Source: Halorubrum vacuolatum (GTDB lineage Archaea; Halobacteriota; Halobacteria; Halobacteriales; Haloferacaceae). Taken from it: a stretch of DNA of 64,000 nt. The position numbers and the translations under genes were made by a program. This document shows, piece by piece, positions 41,843-50,744 of this stretch. The stretch spans positions 186,001 to 250,000 of the forward strand of contig NZ_FZNQ01000002.1 in NCBI RefSeq assembly GCF_900188065.1. Direction: 5' to 3'. Within the stretch, counting starts at the first letter, position 1, and each line of letters begins with the position of its first letter. The notes below the pieces were generated by a model. The model was not told the origin of the DNA. It made no database searches and saw only the letters and a list, made by a program, of their open reading frames with translations.

Positions 41843-42493
41843 ATGGACCCGCAGTCGACGTACGACCGGATCGCCGAACATTTCTCGCAGACGCGTGAGT
41901 ATGCGTGGCCGGAGGTGGAGACGTTCCTCGCCGGTCGCTCGGTGGATTTGGCGCTCGACCTCGGCTGTGGCAACGGGCGCCACATGGAGGCGCTCATCCC
42001 TCATTCGGGGACGGTCCTTGGGTTGGACGTCAGCCGAGGGCTCCTCCGGGAGGCGAGCGCCCGGGCACGCGAGCGTGGATATGCCGATCAGGTGCGCATG
42101 CTGCACGGTGACGCGTCGAGGCTGCCGATCCGGACGAACGCCGTCGACCTGGCGGTGTACGTCGCGACCATCCACCACCTCGACACGCGAGCGTTGCGAA
42201 TCGGGAGCCTCGACGAGTTGGCCCGTGTCCTTCGGCCGGACGGTGTCGCCCTCGTCAGTGCATGGAGCACCGAACACGATCGGTTCGATCGCGAAACGAG
42301 CTTCGATACCACGATCGATTGGACGCTCCCGGGTGGCGAGACGGTCCCCCGCTTCTATCACATATACTCGCCGAGGGAGTTCGAGGCGGACCTCGAGGAG
42401 AGCGCGCTTGACCCAGTCGAGGCCCGGGTTTCGAGCGGGAACTGTTATGCCGTCGTCCGCCCACCGGCCGAAAATATCGGAACTGATACGTAG
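41843..42493 (+). CDS. SAM-dependent methyltransferase (Trm9/ALKBH8-like)
   Basis: 216 residues from MDPQSTYDRIAEHF. Class I fold with LALDLGCGNGRHMEAL, GLDVSRGLLREASAR, and VDLAVYVATIHHLDT; the N-terminal YDRIAEHFSQTREYAWPEVETFL and the short post-motif end resemble the tRNA wobble-uridine methylases Trm9/ALKBH8. GGATTATC about 25 bases upstream gives a leaderless start at 41843; the longer form starting with GTG at 41789 overlaps the pilC stop. Role in pilus biology is not implied. Confidence 0.87.
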   Translation: MDPQSTYDRIAEHFSQTREYAWPEVETFLAGRSVDLALDLGCGNGRHMEALIPHSGTVLGLDVSRGLLREASARARERGYADQVRMLHGDASRLPIRTNAVDLAVYVATIHHLDTRALRIGSLDELARVLRPDGVALVSAWSTEHDRFDRETSFDTTIDWTLPGGETVPRFYHIYSPREFEADLEESALDPVEARVSSGNCYAVVRPPAENIGTDT

Positions 42494-42524
42494 GGCCACA
42501 GGTTGAATAGGCCAACCGTAGCCG

Positions 42525-44198
42525 ATGGGGTCAATGGCAGATCGTGCCCTCCGTCGTCGTCTCGGCCGATTGGTACCGGACGTCATCGCACGTAGTTATC
42601 TCGTAAAGTTCCTCGCCGTGTTGGTGCTGATACTCGTCCTGATCGGCGGGGTTGGGGCGGTCACGTACGCGGATACGACCGCGGAGCTCGAGAGCGACGC
42701 CGAGGCCGAGTACGTCGCACTCGCACAGCTGATCAGCGCCGAGACGACCGCTTGGGAGGCCGAACGGGCCGATATCGCACAGGAGGCAGCGAGCGACATG
42801 GTCGACATCGACGACCCCGCCGACGCCATGAGGGAGCTGCGCTGGGTCCAGCAGGAAGCGCCTCCGGACATCCTCGGTATCTACCTCGTCGAACGCGAGA
42901 GCGACACCGTCCTCGCGAGCAGCACCGACGACCCCCCGGAGGTGTTCGACCCGCCGCGGTTCGATCACCGTACCGTCGCGGATGGAAGCGTCGCCGTCAC
43001 AGAGCAGTATCAGCCGGGACACCTCACCGGCGGGTCGGTACGGAGCGAAAATCGCCTCGCGTTCGTCGCCGGCGTCGACGAGGATCACGTCGTCGTCGTC
43101 GAGACGAACATCGACCGGGCGATAGGCGATCTGAACGCCAACGACGCCGCCGTCGCGCTCGTGGACGAGGACGGGTCGATCCTCGGGGCCGACGGGAGCC
43201 TCCGGGGGAGCTACGATGCAGACTCCTGGGAGGTCATGGAGGGGGCCACCGAGCCAGCCTTCCTCGGCACGATACAGTCGAGCGTCACCGGTGGGGATGA
43301 GCAGGTCACGGCGTACGCCCCGGTCGATGGAACCGACTGGACAGCCGTCGTCCACGTCTCACCCGACGTCGCCTTCGCGATCGCCGACAGCGTCGCACAG
43401 AGTATCCTGCTTATCCTCGGGGTGGCGGTGGTCGGGCTCGGCCTCCTCGGAGTTACCCTCGGCCGCGGCACGGTCGCGGAGCTGAACCGGCTTGGAGCCC
43501 GCGCAGGGGACCTCGAAGCCGGCGAGCTGGACGTCGACCTCTCCACGAGCCGACGGGACGAGTTGGGGCGGCTCTACGGCTCGTTCGACTCGATGCGTGA
43601 GTCACTCCGGGAACAGATCGAAACCGCTAGCACACAGCGTGAACGGGCGGAGCAGGCGAAAGCCGAAAGCGAGGCGTTCGCCGAACGGCTGGCTCAACGC
43701 GCGGCGGAGTTCGGCGAAACGATGCGGGCGTGTGCCGATGGCGACCTCACGGCACGGATCGACTCGCGGCCGGACGACCCTGAGGCGTTGCGCGCGGTGG
43801 CGACCGCCTTCAACGAGACGATGGCCGACCTGGAGGGAACGGTCGCGGAGGTCGACGCCTTCGCCGAGGAGGTCGCCGACGCGAGCGAGGCGCTCGCCGC
43901 CGGCGCTGACGAGGTCGTCGAGGCCGGGCGTGAGACGAGCGACGCCGTCGATGAGATATCCGCCGGGGCGGAGCGGCAGAGCACGGATCTGGGGCTGGTC
44001 GCCGACGAGATGGAGGACATGTCGGCGACGATCGAGGAGGTCGCCGCCTCGGCCGAGGAGGTGGCTCGGACCTCGAAGCTAGCCGACGAGCGGACCGTCG
44101 AGGGACGCGACGCGGCCGCCACAGCCGTCGACGAACTCCACACGATCGATCGTCGGTCCCAGTCGGCCGCGGAGACGATCGCCGCGTTGGAAGCGTAG
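42525..44198 (+). pseudogene. methyl-accepting transducer, N-terminal part ended by an in-frame TAG
   Basis: 557 codons. One membrane helix (YLVKFLAVLVLILVLIGGVGA), an extracellular dCACHE-like sensor (about residues 45-285), a second helix (ILLILGVAVVGLGLLGVT), a HAMP segment (AELNRLGARAGDLEAGELDVDL, DELGRLYGSFDSM) and the first half of the coiled-coil methyl-accepting domain. It stops at TAG (44196-44198), twelve or so residues before the conserved signalling tip. The following ATG opens the rest in the same frame (next feature); joined they would make about 802 residues, the usual size of a Htr transducer. Most likely one base change (for example GAG to TAG), a sequencing error or a true pseudogene. 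Two ATGs (42525, 42534) are both possible starts. Confidence 0.8.
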
Positions 44199-44933
44199 AT
44201 GTCCGAGGTGGATGCGATCGTCGAGGCGATCGCGGAGATCGCGGATCGAACGAACCTGCTCGCGCTCAACGCCTCCATCGAGGCCGCCCGTGCCGGCGGG
44301 GCGGGATCCGGGTTCGCGGTCGTCGCCGAGGAGGTCAAACGGCTCGCCGAGGAGACCCAGTCCTCCGCGGCGGAGGTGGAGTCACGTCTCGCGGACCTCG
44401 GCGAGCGCACGGACGCGAGCGTCGAGGAAATGGCGGCCATTCGCGCGAGCGTCGAGGACGGCGTTGCAGTCATCGAGGAGGCCGAAACTGCCCTCAACGA
44501 CGTTTCAGAGCGGGTCGCGGCGGCCGACGACGGCGTTCAGGAGATCACCGGCGCGATGGACGCGCAGGCGACCGCCGTGAGCGAGGTGACCGGCGCGGTC
44601 GACGAGCTCGCGGGCATCAGCGAACAAACGACTGCGGAGGCGACGACGGTCGCCTCGACGGCCGAAGAGCAGGTCGCCACCCTCGGCACCGTCTCCGAGA
44701 GCGCACACGATCTCGAACGGCGGGCGAGCGCGCTCCGGGAACGCGTCGGTCGTTTCGAGACCGCGTCGGCGGGCAGCGTCTCGGAGATCGACTCCTCCGA
44801 ACCCCCAACGATTACCGATCCGGCGCATGAAGACGACCGCGAAACATCGGGCCCCGAACACCTACACGGGGATGACTTGGGCGTCGAGCCCGCAAGGAGC
44901 GACGGCGGCGCCGACCCACATTCCGAACGGTAG
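44199..44933 (+). pseudogene. methyl-accepting transducer, C-terminal part after the TAG
   Basis: 244 residues from the ATG that directly follows the in-frame TAG. Contains the highly conserved tip [24 protein letters not shown] and [16 protein letters not shown], plus the second coiled-coil arm ([20 protein letters not shown] ...) and an acidic C-terminal tail. The tip binds CheA and CheW in chemoreceptors. If translated on its own from the ATG, a soluble signalling fragment would be made; more simply, it is the 3' part of a broken gene. Confidence 0.8.
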
Positions 44934-45100
44934 AACCGTCCGGCGTAACGTTCTCCATGTATGCCTCCGTCTACTGGACCGATGCATACCAGAAGACCGA
45001 AGGTGGAACGAAGCCCTCCCGACTTTCCCGCCACATGCGGACCGGATCGACGATACCGACGAACCCACCGGGGAGCCCCCGGCGACGATGAGGGGAACGG

Positions 45101-46318
45101 ATGAGGGACTACGCCACAGGCGGGACCAATAGACCTCCGGACCGGGACGTCGAGATAACCGACATCCGAACCTGCGTCCTCGAAGGGAACTTCGAGTGGA
45201 ACCTGATCGAAGTCGAGACCGACGCCGGAGTGATCGGGATCGGCGAGGCGTATCGGGGTGGCGGGGTTCCGGAACTGGTCGAATACACGAAGCGATTCCT
45301 CCTCGGGGAGAACCCGCTCGATGTCGAGCGGCTCGGCCGGTTGATCGTTCAGGAGATGTCGGGGCACGGCGGAACGACCGGGAAGGTCGTGACGGCGGCC
45401 TCGGGGATCGAGATCGCGCTCTGGGACGCTGCGGGCAAGATTTTGGGGCTGCCGGTCTACCAGCTGCTCGGCAGTAAGTACCGTGATGAGGTCCGGCTCT
45501 ACTGTGACTGTCACGCCGGCGAGGCCTACGCGGTGGAGGACGGCGCGACGGCGTACGCCGATGTCGGGGCGTATACGCCGGAGGCGTACGCCCGTGAGGC
45601 CGAGCGAGTCGCGGAGATGGGGTTTTCGGCGCTGAAGTTCGACCTCGACACCCCAGCCGATAACGATCCGGATCCGTTCAACGGACGGCTGACCCGCGAG
45701 GATGTCGCCCGAAAGCGGGCGATCGTCGAGCGGGTCATGGACACGGTCGACAGTCACGTCGAGGTCGCCTTCGATTGCCACTGGGATTACACGGTCGAGA
45801 GCGCGAAACGGCTCGCCCACGCACTCGAACCGTTCGATCTCCTCTGGCTCGAGGACGTCATTCCGCCGGAGAACATGGACGCACAGATCGAGGTGACGAA
45901 GGCGACACGGACTCCGATCGCCACCGGTGAGAACCGGTTTCGAGTGCACGAACTCACCAAACTGGTTTCCGAACACGGCGTCGACGTGATCACTCCGGAT
46001 CCGACGACCGTCGGCGGGCTGATCGAGACCCGTCGGGTCGCCGATCGAGCGCTGGAACAGTACGTCCCGATCTCCCCACACAACGTCTGCAGCCCCGTCG
46101 GGACCGTCGCGTGTGTCCACCTCTGTGCGACGCTCCCGAACTTCGATCTCCTTGAGTTCCACGCGCTGGAGGTCGACTGGTGGGAGGACTTGTTGGTTCG
46201 GGAGACGCCGCTGATCGAGGACGGCCGGATCGCGGTCCCTGAAGCGCCGGGACTGGGGATCGAACTCGATCGGACGGTTCTCGCGGAGCACAGTTTGGAC
46301 GGTCGCGGGTTCCAGTAG
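45101..46318 (+). CDS. enolase-superfamily (mandelate racemase/muconate lactonizing) dehydratase
   Basis: 405 residues. N-terminal capping domain starting DVEITDIRTCVLEGNFEWNLIEVETDAG, then the (beta/alpha)7 barrel with the metal ligands at AFDCHWDY (Asp), LWLEDVIPPEN (Glu) and ATGENRF (Glu); catalytic Lys in LKFDLD and the late SPHNVCSPVG. The sequence resembles haloarchaeal sugar-acid dehydratases such as the gluconate dehydratase GnaD, which has the same VEGNF, EMSGHGG-like and CDCH segments. Likely dehydrates an aldonic acid, substrate not provable. Followed by a small membrane protein and the TAXI-TRAP importer genes on the same strand. Confidence 0.88.
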   Translation: MRDYATGGTNRPPDRDVEITDIRTCVLEGNFEWNLIEVETDAGVIGIGEAYRGGGVPELVEYTKRFLLGENPLDVERLGRLIVQEMSGHGGTTGKVVTAASGIEIALWDAAGKILGLPVYQLLGSKYRDEVRLYCDCHAGEAYAVEDGATAYADVGAYTPEAYAREAERVAEMGFSALKFDLDTPADNDPDPFNGRLTREDVARKRAIVERVMDTVDSHVEVAFDCHWDYTVESAKRLAHALEPFDLLWLEDVIPPENMDAQIEVTKATRTPIATGENRFRVHELTKLVSEHGVDVITPDPTTVGGLIETRRVADRALEQYVPISPHNVCSPVGTVACVHLCATLPNFDLLEFHALEVDWWEDLLVRETPLIEDGRIAVPEAPGLGIELDRTVLAEHSLDGRGFQ

Positions 46319-46378
46319 CGGTCGATCGACAGCGGAGTGGGCCATACGTTTATTCTACCGTCGGTCGAAGGGGGTGAC

Positions 46379-46579
46379 ATGTCATCGGAGGAATCAGCCG
46401 AGGGATCGACGGCCGAGCGCGTCATTGAGGGGCTCACACGGCTGGGGGATCGATTCAACGAACTACAGTCCCGCGTTCGAAGCTACACGCCGCCCATCGT
46501 TCGGGCGATCGAGGTCGTCTTGGCCGTCGCGTTGTTGGCGGGAGTCACGTACTGGGCCTACCTGTTCCTCAACGCGTAA
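46379..46579 (+). CDS. small single-helix membrane protein
   Basis: 66 residues from MSSEESAEGS, with an acidic N-terminus and one membrane helix near the end (RAIEVVLAVALLAGVTYWAYLFL). It is too short to be the DctQ subunit of a TRAP transporter. Location between the dehydratase and the TAXI gene suggests a small accessory subunit, which is inference. The ATG at 46337 would add 14 residues. Confidence 0.55.
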   Translation: MSSEESAEGSTAERVIEGLTRLGDRFNELQSRVRSYTPPIVRAIEVVLAVALLAGVTYWAYLFLNA

Positions 46580-46852
46580 GCGAGGCAAGCCCATCCTGAG
46601 CGCCTGGACATGGATACGCCGGTCTTCGTGGACCATCTCGCCGTCCTCCGTCCGTACGCCGCTCGTCACCGGCCGCTCGTTCTTTTTAATTCGCGAGGAG
46701 GGGCCATCACGGATACGACGCACGGGTTGTGGAATACGGCGCCGCCGATCGCGAGGATCCACCCGTCAACGGGATTGACACATGTCTACACATCATGTAA
46801 TTAACTGCCAAATGACAAAAACACCCCCGAGGACGAATAACATGCTCGAAGG
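46580..46852. other. gene-free region upstream of the TAXI gene
   Basis: About 270 bases without a coding gene that I recognise (a 64-codon open frame at 46610 lacks similarity). The last part is A+T-rich and carries the promoter of the TAXI gene and a run of ACACATGTCTACACATCATGT with imperfect dyad symmetry. Confidence 0.4.
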
Positions 46853-46862
46853 TTATATATAG
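46853..46862 (+). promoter_or_regulatory. TATA box of the TAXI-TRAP operon
   Basis: TTATATATAG, about 30 bases before the ATG at 46890; the strongest TATA box in the window by match to the archaeal consensus. Confidence 0.7.
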
Positions 46863-46889
46863 AAGGTTGCACAAAGGATCGCCTATAGC

Positions 46890-48032
46890 ATGACGATCGA
46901 TCGTTCCAAACGTCGTCGCTTCCTGCAGGCGGCGGCAGCAGCAGGTGTACTGGGAGTAGCTGGCTGTCTCGGCGACGAGGATGTCGATCCGGAGGATGAC
47001 GATCCGCTCGACGATGACGACGACGACATGGACATCGGCGATGACGACGACGATGTCGACGAGGACGTCGACTACGAGATCCGATGGGGGACCTCGACCG
47101 GCGGAACCATGGACGTCGGGCTCGCGGTCGAAGCCGCGGTATCGGAGGTAAGCGATACGCTCGCGTACTCCACGATCGAAAGCCCGGGATATATCGGAAC
47201 GACGTATCGGGTCGCGGACAACGAGTTCGATGGCGGCATCATCGACACCAACTCGCTTAACAACGCTCGAACCGGTCAGAGTGACTTCGCGGATGATCCC
47301 GTCGACATCCTCCCCTGGCAGGGATTCCTGGCGTTCCCCTACGGGATCTACGTGATGGCCCGCGAGGACACGGACATCGAGACCTTCGACGATCTCGCTG
47401 GCGCGAACGTCTATCCGGCCGAGCCCGGCTTTTCCACCCGGGATACGACCCTCGACGTCTGGCAGCAGGACCCGATCGCCGACATTTACGAGGAGATGAA
47501 CATCGTCGATATGGACGTCGCCGACGCGCCGGGAGCGATGGAGGAGGGTTCCATCGACGCCGCGATCGCCTACGGTACCCCGGGTGTCGGAAACACCGGC
47601 TGGGTCGTGGAGTACGACGCCCGTGTCGACGTCCGGTACGTCGAACACACCGACGATCTGATCGAAGCGATCGAGACCTTCCCGGGTGCGAGCCTCAACG
47701 AGTTCGATAACGCACAGGAGGAGTTCGCCTGGGACCAGGACATCGGAACCGACGAGATCGTCACCTGGGACCTCAACATCACCTACGCGTTCCACCCCGA
47801 ATGTCCGGAGGGGGCGGCCTACGAACTCACGCGGATAGCCGCCGAGGAGAACGACGTCATCCGGCAGTCCGAACAGCGGTTCACTCCAGAGAACGCCGAG
47901 GACTTGGTGACCGGCGCGCTCGATGACTACCCGTTCCACCCGGGTGCGGCGGAGTATTACCAAGACGCCGGCGTCTGGGACGATGATTGGGTGATCGGTG
48001 ACGTCGATCAGATGGGCGAGTACTTCGAGTAA
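46890..48032 (+). CDS. TAXI-family TRAP transporter solute-binding lipoprotein
   Basis: 380 residues. TAT signal RRRFLQAAAAAGVLGVAGC with lipobox Cys, then a run of Asp-rich spacer (LDDDDDDMDIGDDDDD), then the TAXI domain: IRWGTSTGGTMDVGLAVE, the substrate-binding GIYVMAREDTDIETFDDLAGANV and LNITYAFHPECPEGAAYELTR. Captures the substrate outside the cell and delivers it to the fused permease. Follows a sharp TATA box and precedes the permease gene by 61 bases. Confidence 0.93.
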   Translation: MTIDRSKRRRFLQAAAAAGVLGVAGCLGDEDVDPEDDDPLDDDDDDMDIGDDDDDVDEDVDYEIRWGTSTGGTMDVGLAVEAAVSEVSDTLAYSTIESPGYIGTTYRVADNEFDGGIIDTNSLNNARTGQSDFADDPVDILPWQGFLAFPYGIYVMAREDTDIETFDDLAGANVYPAEPGFSTRDTTLDVWQQDPIADIYEEMNIVDMDVADAPGAMEEGSIDAAIAYGTPGVGNTGWVVEYDARVDVRYVEHTDDLIEAIETFPGASLNEFDNAQEEFAWDQDIGTDEIVTWDLNITYAFHPECPEGAAYELTRIAAEENDVIRQSEQRFTPENAEDLVTGALDDYPFHPGAAEYYQDAGVWDDDWVIGDVDQMGEYFE

Positions 48033-48093
48033 GGTTCCGCTCTCCCCGGCTCTCCGGGTGAACCGCGGACCATCACCACCAACGCAATAGACG

Positions 48094-50136
48094 ATGGAAA
48101 CCGAAAGCGAGTCCGTTACCGCGTCCGGTCCCGGAGAGGACAGCGAAAGCCTCCCGCCGCTCGATTACGCGATCACCGCGGCGGCGGTGATCTTCTGGCT
48201 GTACATGATGTGGGAGATCTCCGACGTCGCGACGATCCAGCGACCCTTCTTCGCCGTCGCGTTCCTGTGTGGGATCCTCCTTATATATCTCTTGACGGAA
48301 GCGAAGGAGTCGATCCTGGATCGGGACTATCTCGATTTGGTGTTGCTCGGGGCGATCGCCGTCGTGTTGATCGTCGCGACGGTGTACATCCTGCAGGATT
48401 ACGACGCGTTTTATCGCCGACAGGGGCGGGCCTTCGATCACGAATACTGGCTGGCGTGGCTCGTGATCGCCGTGATCTTGTACCTCACATGGCGGTCCTA
48501 TGGCAACGTGTTCCTGCTTTTGATCGGCGGGACGATGATCTACGCGCTGTATGGGAACTACGTCCCCGGCCTGTTCGGTCACGGCGGGATCTCGACGACC
48601 TTCATGCTTCAGATGCTGATCACGGACCTCGCCGGCTTTTATGGCTCGCTGACACAGCTGACGGCGGTCTGGATCGCTCCATTCTTATTGTACGCGGGGT
48701 TGCTGTTCGCGTTTGGCGCGTTCGAGCTTATCCTGCGGGTCGCGATCTACAGCGGCAAGTTCATCTCCTCGGGTGTCGCCCAGACCGCGGTCATCGCCAG
48801 CGCGATCATCGGCTCGGTCAACGGGTCCAAGGCGGCGAACGCCGGCATGACCGGCTCATTTACCATTCCCACGATGATGAACGCCGGCCTGCGTGGTCGG
48901 ACGGCCGCCGGCATCGAGGGGTCGGCCTCGATGCTCGGGCAGGTCCTGCCGCCGGTGATGGGTGCAGCCGTGTTCGTGATGGCCTCGACGCTCGGTATCG
49001 CGTACGTCGACGCCGTTATCGCGGGGTTGATCCCGGCGTTTATCCTCATTGGGTGTATCCTCTTGGCGGTCCATTACACCTCCGTCACCGAGATCGGGGC
49101 CCAGCGGATGCGGTTCGAGGACTACTTCGATGAACCGCTCACCCGCTCGGAGAAGATCGTCGAGGGAACCAGGTTCGGTGTCCCGTTTTTCATCCTCATA
49201 TTCACCCTCGGTTATCTCCAGTGGACGGTGCCGACGGCGGCCTTCTGGACCGTCGTGACGATGATCGTCCTCGGCATCACCACGCCGGTGTTACAGTCGA
49301 GCTATGGAGTGCTGACCCGAAGCGATCCCGAGGAGACGTCGCTATCGGCTCCGGCATACACCCTGCTCGATGAGATTCGACACGTCATCGACGGCTGCCG
49401 ACGCGGGGCGATCATCCTCGCGCCGATCGCGATCATCCTCGCGGCGGTCAACGGCATGATCGACCTGCTCATGACGACCGGCATGCCCTCGCGGATCGCG
49501 ATCATGTTGATGCAGATCTCCGGCGGCGTGTTGATCGTCGCCGTCCTCTTCGGGATGGGCGTCTGTATCGTCATGGGGATCGGCATGCCGACGGTCGCCG
49601 CCTACGTGATAGTCTCGACGCTCGTCGCGCCGACGTTCATCCAGGTGTTCGAACTCCCGCATTTGGCCGCCCACTACATGGTGTTTTATGCGTCCGTGCT
49701 TGCGGGGATCACGCCGCCGGTCGCCGTCTCCGTCGTCATCGCCTCCGGGATCGCCGGCTCGAACTTCTGGCGATCCTGTGGAAAGGCGCTCGTTATCTCC
49801 GCGCCGTTCTTCGTGCTCCCCATCAGTTTCGTCTACCACCCGGAGCTGGTCTCGACGGTGATCGACGGTGAGACGATGATCACCGCGGCGCTCGTGATGA
49901 CCGGGGCGGCCAGCATCATCTACGGATTGAACTACCCGTTCAACATGAGCCGATGGTGGCGAGCACCGATCCGCGTGGGGATGTTCGTGCTCGGCGTCGT
50001 CGTCATGGTCTATCCCAGCTGGGTCGTTCAGGGTGCCGGTGCCGCTGTGCTCGTCGGTATTCTCATCACCCAGCGGACCCTCGGAAGCGGCCACGCCGCC
50101 CCGATCGTCTCGGGTCTCCGTGAGTCGGACGACTGA
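48094..50136 (+). CDS. TRAP transporter fused permease (TAXI type)
   Basis: 680 residues with about 16 hydrophobic helices. The large DctM half is fused to the small DctQ-like N-terminal half, as usual for TAXI systems. Family landmarks: SVNGSKAANAGMTGSFTIPTMMNAGL, a STLGIAYVDAVIAGLIPAF helix and the late MPTVAAYVIVSTLVAP. Na- or H-driven uptake of an organic acid, perhaps the substrate of the dehydratase upstream. End of the operon; the next element is the tRNA gene. Confidence 0.93.
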   Translation: METESESVTASGPGEDSESLPPLDYAITAAAVIFWLYMMWEISDVATIQRPFFAVAFLCGILLIYLLTEAKESILDRDYLDLVLLGAIAVVLIVATVYILQDYDAFYRRQGRAFDHEYWLAWLVIAVILYLTWRSYGNVFLLLIGGTMIYALYGNYVPGLFGHGGISTTFMLQMLITDLAGFYGSLTQLTAVWIAPFLLYAGLLFAFGAFELILRVAIYSGKFISSGVAQTAVIASAIIGSVNGSKAANAGMTGSFTIPTMMNAGLRGRTAAGIEGSASMLGQVLPPVMGAAVFVMASTLGIAYVDAVIAGLIPAFILIGCILLAVHYTSVTEIGAQRMRFEDYFDEPLTRSEKIVEGTRFGVPFFILIFTLGYLQWTVPTAAFWTVVTMIVLGITTPVLQSSYGVLTRSDPEETSLSAPAYTLLDEIRHVIDGCRRGAIILAPIAIILAAVNGMIDLLMTTGMPSRIAIMLMQISGGVLIVAVLFGMGVCIVMGIGMPTVAAYVIVSTLVAPTFIQVFELPHLAAHYMVFYASVLAGITPPVAVSVVIASGIAGSNFWRSCGKALVISAPFFVLPISFVYHPELVSTVIDGETMITAALVMTGAASIIYGLNYPFNMSRWWRAPIRVGMFVLGVVVMVYPSWVVQGAGAAVLVGILITQRTLGSGHAAPIVSGLRESDD

Positions 50137-50199
50137 TCGCGTCCGTTGATCCGGTAGCCAGTCGATATCGACATCCGGTGACCTCGGTTTTATCCTCGG

Positions 50200-50213
50200 A
50201 TCCCAATTGGGAT
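50200..50213. repeat. 14-bp perfect palindrome upstream of tRNA-Gly
   Basis: ATCCCAATTGGGAT, ten bases before the tRNA promoter. Could be an operator or part of an attachment core; no partner copy seen. Confidence 0.35.
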
Positions 50214-50222
50214 AGGAAGAGT

Positions 50223-50230
50223 CTTAAAAT
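50223..50230 (+). promoter_or_regulatory. promoter of tRNA-Gly
   Basis: CTTAAAAT, about 26 bases before the tRNA 5' end; the ordinary haloarchaeal stable-RNA promoter spacing. Confidence 0.65.
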
Positions 50231-50252
50231 CGAACCGGCAACGATCGAGTGC

Positions 50253-50323
50253 GCGCGAGTGGTCTAGTGGCAGGACCTGAGCCTTCCAAGCTCATGGCCC
50301 GGGTTCAAATCCCGGCTCGCGCA
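50253..50323 (+). tRNA. tRNA-Gly (anticodon TCC)
   Basis: 71-base cloverleaf: acceptor stem GCGCGAG pairs with CTCGCGC, D arm GTC...GAC, anticodon stem TGAGC/GCTCA around loop CTTCCAA (anticodon TCC at 50285-50287, reads GGA), T arm CCGGG/CCCGG with loop TTCAAAT, discriminator A at 50323; the CCA end is not encoded. No intron. Its last 15 bases are repeated 66 bases downstream. Confidence 0.92.
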
Positions 50324-50374
50324 CTCACTCTCGTTCGTTTGCGAGCCGTACCTTCAGTCCCTCCGCTCGCGACG

Positions 50375-50389
50375 ATCCCGGCTCGCGCA
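50375..50389 (+). repeat. duplicated 3' end of tRNA-Gly (candidate attachment site)
   Basis: ATCCCGGCTCGCGCA, identical to the tRNA 3' end at 50309-50323. Integrases of mobile elements use tRNA 3' ends, and integration copies that end. Only 66 bases separate the copies, too few for an element, so this would be a scar or a vestigial site; no integrase gene is in the window. A T-run follows at 50391. Confidence 0.6.
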
Positions 50390-50390
50390 T

Positions 50391-50396
50391 TTTTTA
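50391..50396 (+). terminator. T-run terminator downstream of tRNA-Gly
   Basis: Six T bases beyond the repeated tRNA end; typical of archaeal U-rich terminators. Confidence 0.4.
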
Positions 50397-50423
50397 TTCC
50401 CCGCCGCAAATCACGAATCACCC

Positions 50424-50735
50424 GTGACCTCCCGACTCGCCGCGGCGATCGTCGTCTTCATCGTCGGTATCCTCGCGGATATGCTCTCGACGTACGTCGC
50501 CATCACGACCGCGGGGTTCATCGAGGGGTCGCCGGTCGGTTCCATGTTTATGACCAGATTCGGACCCGTGGCCGGGATGATCCTCACGAAAGCCGTCGGA
50601 ATGGTCGTCATCGGCGTCCCGATCGCGATCGCGGGTGGGAGCCGTCGCCTCGTCGCCATCGCGATGTTCGGGGGCGTCGGGATCCTTTCGCTGCTCGCGG
50701 CGGTGAGAAACACGCTCCTCGTGGTCGGGGTCTAG
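50424..50735 (+). CDS. small membrane protein (DUF5658-like)
   Basis: 103 residues from GTG. Three hydrophobic helices; ADMLSTYVAITTAGFIEGSPVG at the end of helix 1 resembles the DUF5658 type of short haloarchaeal membrane protein, from memory. Function unknown. Convergent with the DUF7522-like gene. Confidence 0.7.
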   Translation: MTSRLAAAIVVFIVGILADMLSTYVAITTAGFIEGSPVGSMFMTRFGPVAGMILTKAVGMVVIGVPIAIAGGSRRLVAIAMFGGVGILSLLAAVRNTLLVVGV

Positions 50736-50744
50736 CCGTGGCGG

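Noticed and set aside
44196-44198. Pyrrolysine or other recoding of the TAG codon in the transducer
   Set aside because: No pyrrolysine genes are in the window and haloarchaea are not known to use it; a mutation, a sequencing error or re-initiation is simpler.
46610-46804. 64-codon frame ahead of the TAXI gene
   Set aside because: No similarity to any family I know, non-acidic composition and no promoter.
46853-46862. Promoter read as part of a second small gene on the opposite strand
   Set aside because: The TATA fits only the plus-strand TAXI start at 46890.
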